A DNA stretch of 64,000 bases from Promineifilum sp. GTDB lineage: Bacteria; Chloroflexota; Anaerolineae; Promineifilales; Promineifilaceae. Position 1 is the first letter of the stretch, and every line of letters begins with the position of its first letter. The translations under genes were made by a program, and so were the position numbers. This document shows positions 42,734-50,928 of this stretch, one piece after another. A model generated the notes under the pieces. It saw nothing but the letters and a program-made list of their open reading frames with translations, made no database searches and was not told the origin of the DNA. The stretch is from the NCBI GenBank assembly GCA_020634335.1, contig JACKBY010000003.1, forward strand, positions 62,001 to 126,000. The letters are read 5' to 3'.

Positions 42734-43778
42734 GCCGGCCGGTAGGGTTTCCTCGCCGCCGTGGCAATGGCAACAGCACAGCTTTCGAGCGATGAGCACC
42801 AGCATCCACGCCTCGATCTACGCGCCCGCAACGCGATCACTGACAGGTAAAGTGGAGGACTTGTTCCGGTACTTTGAGGAACTGCTGTCGCGCTTTCGGC
42901 CGACTAGTGAACTATCACGCCTCAATGCGCATGACGGATCGGTGTTTATGGCTAGTCCCGACCTGTTTGCCGCGGTGGAGGCGGCCCTCTGGGCGGCCCA
43001 GCAAACTGGGGGCATCTACGACCCGACGATCCTGCCTTATCTGGAAAGGGCCGGTTATGACTGTACCTTTGCTGCCATTAAGGATCAACGGCCCTTGCGG
43101 GCGGCAATGGAACCGCAAAATGATAGAGATCCAGTCCTGCCGTTGCCCGATCTGAGAAACGGCCTCGATTATCGTCACATTCAGCTCGATCGCTCAACCG
43201 GCATGATCCGCAGGCCGATAGGTATGGTGCTGGACCTGGGTGGAATGGGTAAGGGCTGGACAGTCGATCGGGTGGTGGACGAAATTTGTGGTGAGGGGCC
43301 CAGCCTGATCAATGCAGGCGGCGATCTCTACGCTTATGGCATTCCCAATGGTTCGCGCGGCTGGGAGATTCAACTCGCGCACCCCTTGAACCCGGCGGTA
43401 AATGTGGCCACCCTGATCCTGTCTCATCATGCTGTAGCCACCTCGACCATCGCCAAGCGGCGCTGGTTAAAGGATGGCCTTTTGCAACACCATCTGATCG
43501 ATCCGCGGACAGGCAGTCCGGCCGCAACCGACGCGATTTCTGTTTCGGCTGTCGGCGGACGGGTGTTTACCGCTGAGGTACACGCCAAGGTCGCGCTCAT
43601 TCTGGGCGTCGAAGAGGGGTTAGCTTATTTGGAATCGCAACCGGATGTCGAAGGCTTGATCTTCTCCACCAGCGGCGAGGCCCTCTTGACTTCGGGGATG
43701 GGTCAACTTATCGAACGTCTGGATAGTATCACGCATGAACCTCATAACGAATGGAGCAAGGAAAATGACCAAGCGTAA
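42726..43778 (+). CDS. apbE: FAD:protein FMN transferase, ApbE family
   Basis: 350 residues. ApbE enzymes attach FMN to Thr/Ser of target proteins outside the membrane, using FAD and Mg. Visible signature: 'HSFRAMSTSIHASIYAP' start, 'FRPTSELSRLNAHDG' (~60), 'IYDPTILPYLERAGYD' (~100), 'VLDLGGMGKGWTVDRV' (~165), 'LINAGGDLYAYG' (~190), 'VATSTIAKR' and 'HHLIDPRTGSPA' (~255). No leader peptide is evident. Start ATG 42726 overlaps the upstream gene; the frame is open earlier. No FMN-binding target with the usual (S/T)GA(S/T) motif is encoded beside it. Confidence 0.9.
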   Translation: MIRPAGRVSSPPWQWQQHSFRAMSTSIHASIYAPATRSLTGKVEDLFRYFEELLSRFRPTSELSRLNAHDGSVFMASPDLFAAVEAALWAAQQTGGIYDPTILPYLERAGYDCTFAAIKDQRPLRAAMEPQNDRDPVLPLPDLRNGLDYRHIQLDRSTGMIRRPIGMVLDLGGMGKGWTVDRVVDEICGEGPSLINAGGDLYAYGIPNGSRGWEIQLAHPLNPAVNVATLILSHHAVATSTIAKRRWLKDGLLQHHLIDPRTGSPAATDAISVSAVGGRVFTAEVHAKVALILGVEEGLAYLESQPDVEGLIFSTSGEALLTSGMGQLIERLDSITHEPHNEWSKENDQA

Positions 43779-44247
43779 ACAAGCCAGCAAGATCACGAAA
43801 GGGCATAAGATTTCACTCGCCACGCTCAGTATGCTGGGGGCGGTCGCCGGGTGGAATGCCATCGGTCGAGTTGAGAGTAATAAGACGGTGACGCCGGCGG
43901 TTGTGATCGCTACACCTGAGCCAATCGTCGCCGGGGCTACCCCATGGCCCACCATTCCCTCTCTGGCCGATATTCCCCGGCTGGATATCCAACCGTTGCC
44001 AACGCTGGCGATTATGGGTGGACTGGAAACCCAAGGCGACTCGCTGACTTTGGCCGGCGGGGAGATGGCGGCATCGATCAACAACCTGGCAATGCCCAGC
44101 CTGGCTCCATTGCCAACCCTTGCCCCCTTGCCGACCATGCCGGAGTATGTCCCCCCGCCGCCGCCGGCACCGCCATCGGTTCAGGTGGCGGCCGCACCGC
44201 CACCTCCTTCCAATGGGGGAGGCAATAATGTATCTGCGGGCAGTTGA
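43765..44247 (+). CDS. Proline-rich membrane-anchored protein
   Basis: 160 residues overlapping the end of apbE by 14 bp; AAGGA precedes the ATG. Basic N-terminus (MTKRKQASKITKGHK), one hydrophobic segment (~17-32), then a long Pro/Leu/Ala-rich region with 'LAPLPTLAPLPTMPEYVPPPPPAPP' style repeats and a Gly/Asn end. No Cys, no known domain. The layout suggests a wall-spanning tether, TonB-like in composition but without its C-terminal domain. Association with ApbE and the heme protein is by operon only. Confidence 0.68.
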   Translation: MTKRKQASKITKGHKISLATLSMLGAVAGWNAIGRVESNKTVTPAVVIATPEPIVAGATPWPTIPSLADIPRLDIQPLPTLAIMGGLETQGDSLTLAGGEMAASINNLAMPSLAPLPTLAPLPTMPEYVPPPPPAPPSVQVAAAPPPPSNGGGNNVSAGS

Positions 44248-44313
44248 CCCCTGCTCGCCAACCTGCTGACACTGCTAATGAGAGAGCAAGTTTAATTGAG
44301 GAGATTGTTAAAC

Positions 44314-45117
44314 ATGTTAACCGGCAACAACGACGATACGCGCGAAACCGGACAATTGATGGGCTTAATCATCGTGGGGAGCTGTATTCTGATTCTGGCA
44401 GGATTGTTTGCCCTTGGGCACAACCATCAACTGGCCGGGGAACAGAGCTGGCTTAGTCAGCTTGGCCGGGCGGCAATCGGTTTGATGCCGGCCTCGCTAC
44501 GCATCATGGTTAGCGACCAGGCTAGGGTCATGGGACTTCCATTGGCCGCTGATAGCCAGGCTTACTGGTATCTGGCGCGCGCCGGTGGGGTGGTGGCCTA
44601 CATGCTTCTTTGGCTGGCAACATCCTGGGGCATCATGATGAGCAGCAAGGTGATCAAGGGGGTTGTCAGTGTGCCGGTCGCCTATGCCTTGCACGGGTAT
44701 TTGCCTATCCTGGGAGTGGTCTTCGCAGCGCTCCATGCGCTGGTATTGCTTGGTGATACCTACATTGGTTTCACCCCTTGGCAACTGCTCATCCCATTTA
44801 CCAGTACCTATAAACCGTTCTGGACCGGTCTGGGTGTGCTGGCTTTCTACCTGTCCGTCGCCCTTATCGCCAGTTCCTACGTGCGCAAGCGGATTGGACA
44901 GAAGATGTGGCGCACCTTTCACTTTACATCCTATCTTGGATTCTTGATGGCGCTCCTGCACGGAATAATGGCCGGCAGTGATAGCGACACAATGGTAATG
45001 CACATCATTTATCTGGTTACCGGGGGCCTGACGATCTTCTTGGTCCTCTTCCGGATGCTGGCCTATTCGCCACGAGTCCAGCGGGCTGTGACCGCCAACA
45101 GACCACCAGCGCGATAG
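44314..45117 (+). CDS. Ferric-reductase-like heme membrane protein
   Basis: 267 residues from ATG 44314 (GAGGAG upstream). About six to seven membrane helices; His in 'YALHGYLPILGVVFAALHALVLL' (two His, 13 residues apart) and 'FHFTSYLGFLMALLHGIMAG' (His pair) fit a bis-heme b four-helix core as in MsrQ/FRE/YedZ proteins. There is no C-terminal FAD/NAD(P) reductase domain, so electrons must come from a partner or quinones. ApbE-linked electron transfer to extracytoplasmic flavoproteins is a reasonable inference. Last gene of the operon. Confidence 0.82.
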   Translation: MLTGNNDDTRETGQLMGLIIVGSCILILAGLFALGHNHQLAGEQSWLSQLGRAAIGLMPASLRIMVSDQARVMGLPLAADSQAYWYLARAGGVVAYMLLWLATSWGIMMSSKVIKGVVSVPVAYALHGYLPILGVVFAALHALVLLGDTYIGFTPWQLLIPFTSTYKPFWTGLGVLAFYLSVALIASSYVRKRIGQKMWRTFHFTSYLGFLMALLHGIMAGSDSDTMVMHIIYLVTGGLTIFLVLFRMLAYSPRVQRAVTANRPPAR

Positions 45118-45336
45118 CCGGTGCGGTTAACAGGGGATAAATCGAAAGCATGCCTTGTCCTTTCCCGGGGACGACGACCAAGGTGGCTTCAGGAGGGTTC
45201 TCCACCTTTCGACATTAGGGTTGTGGTAGGGGAGGAGCGCGGGTGATTAGGACGACCGTCCAGGAATTACCCACGGATTACGCTCGCATGAAACAGCCAA
45301 ACGTTCGACTTCTGCCCGTTCTCCTTCCCCAATAGC

Positions 45337-46722
45337 CTACAACTGCCCCGTTGTCGGGTCCCACTCCTCCAACAACTTTTGATACGCCGCATCCTCATAC
45401 CGCCCCAGCCCCATTGCCGCCGCATACTCCGGCAATTCTGCCCCGGCGATATGGGCCGCCAGCAAATCCGCCCCCGCCTGCGAGGCCATGATGCCGTAGC
45501 CCGATAGCGCGCCGAAGATATAGGCCCCCGCCACCGGCAGCGGGCCGATGAGCGGCCGATTCTCCTGCGTCTTGCAGTAGTAACCGCCGTCGATGTAAGG
45601 ACGGCCGAAGTTACCGGCGTAGGCCGCCAGCCCCGGAACCATCCGCGCCAGGCCGCGCACGACCACCTCGGCATACTCCGGCTCGAAGCGCGTCGGCCAG
45701 ACGGCCGGCGTCGGCTTCACGTCATAGGTCCACAGCAGCAACAGCGTCGTCGCCCCCGGCCCCCCCTCCGGCCGGAAGTGGACGCCGGCCGGGAACGGCT
45801 CCGTCAGCCAGCGCGTTTCCTCGTCGGCGGCCAGTGCCTCGAACTCTTCGTCCTCCCACGGCAACGTCACCGGGTCGCTCCAGATCATCAGTGGTGCGTC
45901 GCGCGGCACGATGCCCAGCGGGTCGTTGATGGCGATCTTGCCGTGCAACTCGTTGAAGACGGGAATATCCACCCCCAGCAGCGCCCCCACCTTGTCCACC
46001 AGCGGCCCGGCGGCGTTGACGAAGACGCGGGTCTGGACGCGCTGTTCTTGCCCATCCACCAGCAGGGTGACACCGTTCACCCGACCGCCGATGGTATCAA
46101 CGGCCGTCACCCGACCATTGATCAGCCGCACGCCGCGCGCCTTGGCCTCGGTCAGCAGCCACATGCCCAACTGCTGGGCGCTGAGCCAACCGCAGCGGCG
46201 CGGGTGCAGCAGGGCCACGGCGTCATCGGTGACAAACGGGAAGCGCCGCCGGATGATGGCCGGGTCCAGCACCAGATCGGCGCCCACCAGATCGGGCGGA
46301 TAACCCTCGACGTGGTGAGGCGGGAAGGGTGGATCGTCGGGCCGGCCGCGATGGACACGTAGCTGGCCCGCGCCGAGTCGTTCGGATTCCTCGGCCGAGA
46401 GCTGGTAGCGCTTGGCCGTGGCCGGGTCGGCCGTCAGGAAAGCGTAGCCACGGCGATTCATCGAGAAGTAATTCTCGCTCTCGTCGGCCAGTTCTTCCAG
46501 CAGGTCGATGCTGCGATTCATGAAGCGCACCATCGCGTCGCCGGGGCCGGGCCACCAGTTACGATAGGCCTCGGTCGATTTGTCGCTGGTCAGCATCAGC
46601 GGCGAGCCTTCTTCAACCAGGATAATATCGGTAATGCCGTGGCGCGCGGCCAGATGCCAGGCGGCGGAGATGCCGGCGATGCCCGCGCCACAGATGAGGA
46701 TGTCAGTGGAGGGTGGGATCAT
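45337..46722 (-). CDS. FAD-dependent oxidoreductase (DAO/sarcosine oxidase-like)
   Basis: 461 residues from ATG 46722; the open frame extends upstream but the family begins at 'TDILICGAGIAGISAAWHLA' (GxGxxG, FAD ADP-binding). 'EEGSPLMLTSDKSTEAYRNWWPG' and 'FVNAAGPLVDKVGALLGVDIPV' are DAO-family landmarks, and 'RPLIGPLPVAGAYIFGALSGYGIMASQAGADLLAAH' is the C-terminal FAD motif. Oxidises an amine, likely an N-methyl amino acid or glycine derivative; exact substrate unknown. Lies downstream of an amidase on the same strand with 169 bp between. Confidence 0.9.
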   Translation of the reverse strand: MIPPSTDILICGAGIAGISAAWHLAARHGITDIILVEEGSPLMLTSDKSTEAYRNWWPGPGDAMVRFMNRSIDLLEELADESENYFSMNRRGYAFLTADPATAKRYQLSAEESERLGAGQLRVHRGRPDDPPFPPHHVEGYPPDLVGADLVLDPAIIRRRFPFVTDDAVALLHPRRCGWLSAQQLGMWLLTEAKARGVRLINGRVTAVDTIGGRVNGVTLLVDGQEQRVQTRVFVNAAGPLVDKVGALLGVDIPVFNELHGKIAINDPLGIVPRDAPLMIWSDPVTLPWEDEEFEALAADEETRWLTEPFPAGVHFRPEGGPGATTLLLLWTYDVKPTPAVWPTRFEPEYAEVVVRGLARMVPGLAAYAGNFGRPYIDGGYYCKTQENRPLIGPLPVAGAYIFGALSGYGIMASQAGADLLAAHIAGAELPEYAAAMGLGRYEDAAYQKLLEEWDPTTGQL

Positions 46723-46891
46723 GATGCTAGTTTTAACGCAAAGACGGGATGGGGACAACGGACGACAGACGGAGAGTAGCGCAAGGGCGCGAGGACTCCG
46801 GGGCACCGGAAAATGTGGAGTCTTGGCGGCTTTGTCCGGAAATCGGGCAACGAAATATAAATTTGGGTATGGCCCTAAAATTTGGCGGCCA

Positions 46892-48229
46892 TTAGGCGAA
46901 AGATGACTCGACGTACGTATTGCCAAAAGGCAGACGAGCCGCAAGAGCCAACATCTCCTCATCCTCCCCAAACCGCCCCACAACCTGCAACCCCATTGGC
47001 CAGCCGGCGGCGTCCGTCCCGGCGGGCAGAGACAGGGCCGGCATGCCGGCATGCGTCCACGGCAGGGACATGACCGGATCGCCGGTGCTCTCCAGACCGC
47101 GCAGGGCAGGGCCGACGGCCGCCGGACAGATCCACAAGTCGATACCGTGCCGGGTCATCAGCGTCTCCAACTCATCGCGCAATCGCTCCCGGCCGTCCAG
47201 CGCGTTCCGGTATTCCTTGTCGTCAATCGCTTGCCCACGCAGGATCAGCTCGACCGTCTTGGGATGGTAGGCCGCGTGATACAGTTTAAACCATGCCGCG
47301 TGCGTCCGCGCCGCCTCATAGGCTACCAGGGCGTTGTGCCGCCGGTGAATGTCGTCGTAGTTGGGCATGGCCGGCACCGGCCGCACGACGCAGCCCGCCG
47401 CCTCCAGCCGCCGCACGACCGCTCGGAAGTGGCCCAGGCCCTCGTCCGATGCGCGTTCCATGTATGGCCCCTCCGGGATGCCGAGAACGGCCGCCGGGGA
47501 GCCGGAGAGAAAAGAGGAAGAGGATGCCGGGAGATCAGCCCTTCTCTCTTTTCCCACGATGCCGGCCGCCACGCGCCATTCGGACAGAAGGACCGGCGCT
47601 GCCCGCGCCACATCCTCCACCGACGTCGCGAACCAGCCCACCGTGTCGGCCGACGGCGACAGGGGTAGCACGCCGTCGATGGGGGCGCGGCCGAAGCTGG
47701 GCTTGAACCCCACCACGCCGCAAAACGCCGCCGGGCGAATGAGCGAGCCGATGGTTTGCGTGCCCAGCGCCAGCGGCGCGAAGCCGGCGGCTACGGCCGC
47801 GGCTGACCCGCTGCTGCTGCCGCCTGGCGTGCGCACCTCACCCAGCCGCGCGCTCAGCGGGTGGCGCGTGGGGCCGGGCGCAAAGTAGGCAAACTGGGTT
47901 GTCACCGTCTTGCCCAGGATGAGTGCCCCGGCGGCCTTGAGCACCGTCACAATGCTGGCCTCCGGCCCGGCAAACAACTCCGGTGGCAAGCTGCTTCCGG
48001 CGCGAGTGGAGAAACCGTCGACGTTGAGGATGTCCTTCACCCCGACAAGGACACCGAAGAGCGCCGGCCGGCCGGCCGGGTCGGGGTAGCGGCGCAACAG
48101 AGCGGCCGCCTCGCGGCGCAGCCGCTCGAAGCGCCCATCCTCCGGCAGCAATGCCAGCACCTCCGGCTCGCGCGCTGCCATCAGCGCCTCCAACTCGGCA
48201 AGATCGCCCGGCTTGTGGATTCGTCTCAT
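46892..48229 (-). CDS. Amidase-signature hydrolase
   Basis: 445 residues of the amidase signature family. Catalytic Lys is K65 in 'VGVKDILNVDGF', the cis-Ser lies in 'TPGGSSSGSAAAVAAGFAPLALGTQTIGS' (~145-160) and the nucleophile Ser ends that stretch, before 'LIRPAAFCGVVGFKPS'. Hydrolyses a carboxamide, substrate unknown; it is not the GatA of tRNA amidation, as no gatB or gatC is nearby. Residues ~225-242 (VGKERRADLPASSSSFLSG) are a low-complexity insertion encoded by a purine/pyrimidine palindromic repeat. Confidence 0.9.
   Translation of the reverse strand: MRRIHKPGDLAELEALMAAREPEVLALLPEDGRFERLRREAAALLRRYPDPAGRPALFGVLVGVKDILNVDGFSTRAGSSLPPELFAGPEASIVTVLKAAGALILGKTVTTQFAYFAPGPTRHPLSARLGEVRTPGGSSSGSAAAVAAGFAPLALGTQTIGSLIRPAAFCGVVGFKPSFGRAPIDGVLPLSPSADTVGWFATSVEDVARAAPVLLSEWRVAAGIVGKERRADLPASSSSFLSGSPAAVLGIPEGPYMERASDEGLGHFRAVVRRLEAAGCVVRPVPAMPNYDDIHRRHNALVAYEAARTHAAWFKLYHAAYHPKTVELILRGQAIDDKEYRNALDGRERLRDELETLMTRHGIDLWICPAAVGPALRGLESTGDPVMSLPWTHAGMPALSLPAGTDAAGWPMGLQVVGRFGEDEEMLALAARLPFGNTYVESSFA
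47504..47555. repeat. Purine/pyrimidine palindromic element in frame inside the amidase gene
   Basis: A purine-rich arm (GGAGAGAAAAGAGGAAGAGG from 47504) is followed by GATGCCGGGAGATCAG and a pyrimidine-rich arm (CCCTTCTCTCTTTTCCC to 47555); GAAAAGAG (47509-47516) pairs exactly with CTCTTTTC (47546-47553). Same build as the intergenic element at 55571-55636. It keeps the minus-strand frame open. Confidence 0.5.
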
Positions 48230-48335
48230 GTCACAAAAGCATGCTTGAAGCAGCCAATTTTGTCGCGAATCTTTTTACAACTGTTGCGCCCACAACACGC
48301 GCACTCTATCAGTTGCGTCTCGTAGTTCGTATGGC

Positions 48336-50180
48336 TTACTGCGGCAACATGGCGCAACGAAAGCCGAGCGTGGCCTGCGATGCGGTGGGGTCCAGATTAT
48401 CGCGGACGTAGTTGCCGATGTCATTGGGTGGGGTAAACCACGAGCCGCCGCGCATCGACTTGAACTCGCCCTCCACCGGACCGCGCGGGTTGGTGTCGGC
48501 GATGTCGCGGTAGGCGCGAAAGTCGTACCAGTCGCCGACCCACTCCATGACGTTGCCCAGCATGTCGTAGACGCCCAACGGCGAGCGGCCGGCGGGATAG
48601 CTGCCGACCGGCGCGGTGTCGCGAAAGCCGTCGTCCCACTCGAAGCCGCGGTCGTCGCGCTGGCAATTGACGTCGCAAAAATTGAGGATGGTGCCGTCGA
48701 ACGTATCGCCCCAGGGGAAGCGGCGCTCCACACCCTCGGCCGGGTCGAACGCGGCGGCGAACTCCCATTCGGCCTCGCTGGGCAGCCGCGCCCCGCGCCA
48801 GGCGCAGAAGGCCTCAGCGTCGTACCAGCTGACGTTGATGACCGGATAATCGTCGAATTCGGGGTCGCCGAAGTAGCTTTGATAGTAGGTGGCCCCGGCG
48901 CGGTCGGGCCGCGGGCAGGCCTCGGCGTCGACGCATTGGGCATAGGCCGCGTTGGTCACCTCGGTCTCGTCGATGTAGAAGGAGTCGAGCGTGATCAGTC
49001 GCGCCGGTTTCTCGTCGTTTTCCTCGCTGGCGTCGTCGCCGATCTCGAAACTTCCGCCGGGAATGAAAATCATGCGCGAGTCAGTCTGGGTGATGAGCGG
49101 CTGGGGCGTCGGCGTAGGGGGCACGGTCGGCTCCGGCGTGGCGGTGGGCGTGGGGGCCAGCTGGGTCAGCGCCGCCGCCACCGCCGATTGCATGGTGCTG
49201 GTGGCCGCCGGCCCCTCGGCCGCGGGTTGTTCGCGGTTTGTCAGGGCCAGAAACACGACGGCCGCCAGCAGCAGCACCAGCAGCGCCGACAGACCGATAA
49301 TCGACCGGCGATCCAGCCGGCGACGGGCACGCACCACCGGCCGGGGCTGGACGGCCGCCGCGGGTTCAGGCCCGGCGCGGCGCAAAGGGCTGACGACCGG
49401 TGCCGGCCGGCCGGCCGGTCGCTCCAGCGCCCGCGCAAAATCCTCGACCGTGTCATAGCGCGTGTCCGGCCGCAACGACATGGCTCGCCCGGCGACGATG
49501 GACAGATACGGCTCGATATTGGGGTTGACCTCGCGCGCCGGTTTAAGGTCGCTCAATCCCGTCTCGCGGCTCAGGGCGTTGGGCGGCGTCAGGCCGGTCA
49601 GCAGCGCGTAGAGCGCCGCGCCCAGGCTATAGACGTCGGCCGTCGGGCCAACGGCGGTCTGCGCCTGTTGCTCCGGCGCGCCGTAGCCCGGCGTGTGGGG
49701 CCGCACGCCTAGCCCCGGCAGGCCGCTGTCGACCAGATAGACGTCTCCGCCCGGCGTCAGCCGGATGTTGGCCGGCTTGATGTTGAGGTGCAGCCGCTGT
49801 TGGCCGTGGAGATAAGCCAGCGGCACGGTGGCGGCTTGTAACCACGGCGCGATGAGGTCCGACGGCAGCGGGCCATACTGGTCCAGCAGGCTCTGCAGAT
49901 CGACGCCGTCGATGTAGTCGCTGACGAGGTATTGTCCGTTGTCCAGGGCGAAGTGGTCGAGCACGCGCGGCAATTGCGGGTGGCCTAGCGCGGCCAGCCG
50001 CCGCGCCTCGGAGCGGAAGCGCTTTTGGATCTCCACCGAGGCGTCGAGATACTCCTTGATAGCTACGTCGCGCCGGTCGGTAGCGTCCCAGGCGCGATAG
50101 ACGGCCCCGTGTGCCCCACCGGCCAGCAAGCTGACGATGCGATAGCGATGATGCAGAAATTCACCGGGTAAAAGCGGCAT
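48336..50180 (-). CDS. Kinase-like (predicted pseudokinase) membrane protein with formylglycine-enzyme/SUMF1 domain
   Basis: 614 residues. N-terminal Ser/Thr-kinase fold (~10-265): glycine loop 'LLAGGAHGAVYRA', K42 in VAIK, E58. The catalytic loop reads LHLNIKPANI, so the base Asp of HRD is Asn at position 133, though K135, N138 and the metal Asp (DSG, D151) remain. Pro-rich linker, one membrane helix (~288-310), a TPTPTATPEPT stalk, then a FGE-sulfatase/SUMF1-like domain (~370-614: 'MIFIPGGSFEIGDD', 'PVINVSWYDAEAFCAWRG', 'LGNVMEWVGDWYD', 'MRGGSWF') predicted outside. Loss of phosphotransfer is likely but not proven. Confidence 0.88.
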   Translation of the reverse strand: MPLLPGEFLHHRYRIVSLLAGGAHGAVYRAWDATDRRDVAIKEYLDASVEIQKRFRSEARRLAALGHPQLPRVLDHFALDNGQYLVSDYIDGVDLQSLLDQYGPLPSDLIAPWLQAATVPLAYLHGQQRLHLNIKPANIRLTPGGDVYLVDSGLPGLGVRPHTPGYGAPEQQAQTAVGPTADVYSLGAALYALLTGLTPPNALSRETGLSDLKPAREVNPNIEPYLSIVAGRAMSLRPDTRYDTVEDFARALERPAGRPAPVVSPLRRAGPEPAAAVQPRPVVRARRRLDRRSIIGLSALLVLLLAAVVFLALTNREQPAAEGPAATSTMQSAVAAALTQLAPTPTATPEPTVPPTPTPQPLITQTDSRMIFIPGGSFEIGDDASEENDEKPARLITLDSFYIDETEVTNAAYAQCVDAEACPRPDRAGATYYQSYFGDPEFDDYPVINVSWYDAEAFCAWRGARLPSEAEWEFAAAFDPAEGVERRFPWGDTFDGTILNFCDVNCQRDDRGFEWDDGFRDTAPVGSYPAGRSPLGVYDMLGNVMEWVGDWYDFRAYRDIADTNPRGPVEGEFKSMRGGSWFTPPNDIGNYVRDNLDPTASQATLGFRCAMLPQ

Positions 50181-50256
50181 AGCTTGAGGCTGAATTAAAC
50201 ACGGATTGGCAAGATTGGCACGGATTTTATGGATTGGTTCATTAACGCAGCGTCAA
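50181..50256. repeat. ATCCGT-type units in one orientation
   Basis: The 76-bp gap carries ACGGATTGG, GATTGGC, ACGGATTTTATGGATTGG in tandem without a clear complementary half. It is AT-rich and non-coding. Confidence 0.4.
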
Positions 50257-50877
50257 TTAAGAGATGCGTGCCACCTCGTCATCCGCGTTCCGCTCCCGAT
50301 CAACCCGTGTGAAGCGCAACATTTGGCTTGGCTGCGCGGCCGTTCCGTCGAGCAGGGCGCGCATCTCCACCTCGACGTAGGCCGAGGAGCGCGTGGCCGC
50401 ACTGAATTCGCGGATCATGGCGTAGTCACTGGGGATGATGCGCCCCTCGGCGTAGAGGGCCTCGATGTCCGCCGCGCCGAACCAGTCGACGAAGCCCTCT
50501 TGCTGTTCGGTCGCTCGACCGTCGCGGACGACCAGATCGCACACCAGCAACAGGAAGTGGGCCGCCGGCGCGTCGGCCGTCCACGGCGCTACGCGCTCGC
50601 TGACCAGCGCCCGCAAGGCGACGAAAGCCGTCGTCAGGCCCGTCTCTTCCCGCACTTCGCGAACGATGGCCTCGGCCAGCGTTTCGCCGAAGTCCCACTT
50701 GCCGCCCACGAGCGCCCATTGGCCGGTGTAGGGGCCGCCGGCACGGCGGATCAACAGCAGTTCCTCGCCGACATCGGCCGCCTGCCGGATAAGCGCCACG
50801 GCCACGGGCACGGGCGCCGTCTGCCCGTGCCAGCGCTGCCCCGGCGGCAGCGCGGAAAGAGAATTGAATGCGTCCAT
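50257..50877 (-). CDS. Nudix hydrolase
   Basis: 206 residues. The Nudix box reads 'GGKWDFGETLAEAIVREVREETGL' (residues ~70-93), an intact Gx5Ex7REUxEExGU. N-terminal 'VAVALIRQAADVGEELLLIRRAGGPYTGQWALVGG' is typical of ADP-ribose or MutT-like members; the C-terminal third ends in a basic, variable tail. Substrate not identifiable. Follows the amidohydrolase-CYTH gene by 51 bp on the same strand. Confidence 0.92.
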   Translation of the reverse strand: MDAFNSLSALPPGQRWHGQTAPVPVAVALIRQAADVGEELLLIRRAGGPYTGQWALVGGKWDFGETLAEAIVREVREETGLTTAFVALRALVSERVAPWTADAPAAHFLLLVCDLVVRDGRATEQQEGFVDWFGAADIEALYAEGRIIPSDYAMIREFSAATRSSAYVEVEMRALLDGTAAQPSQMLRFTRVDRERNADDEVARIS

Positions 50878-50928
50878 ACGGCCCTTCGTTGCCCGCGCCA
50901 GTTACCCGGATCGGGACCGCGCCGGCCG

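Noticed and set aside
46723..46891. Upstream extension of the FAD oxidoreductase frame to 47052
   Set aside because: The extra N-terminal 110 residues overlap the amidase gene and lack similarity; the dinucleotide-binding motif begins at the ATG at 46722.
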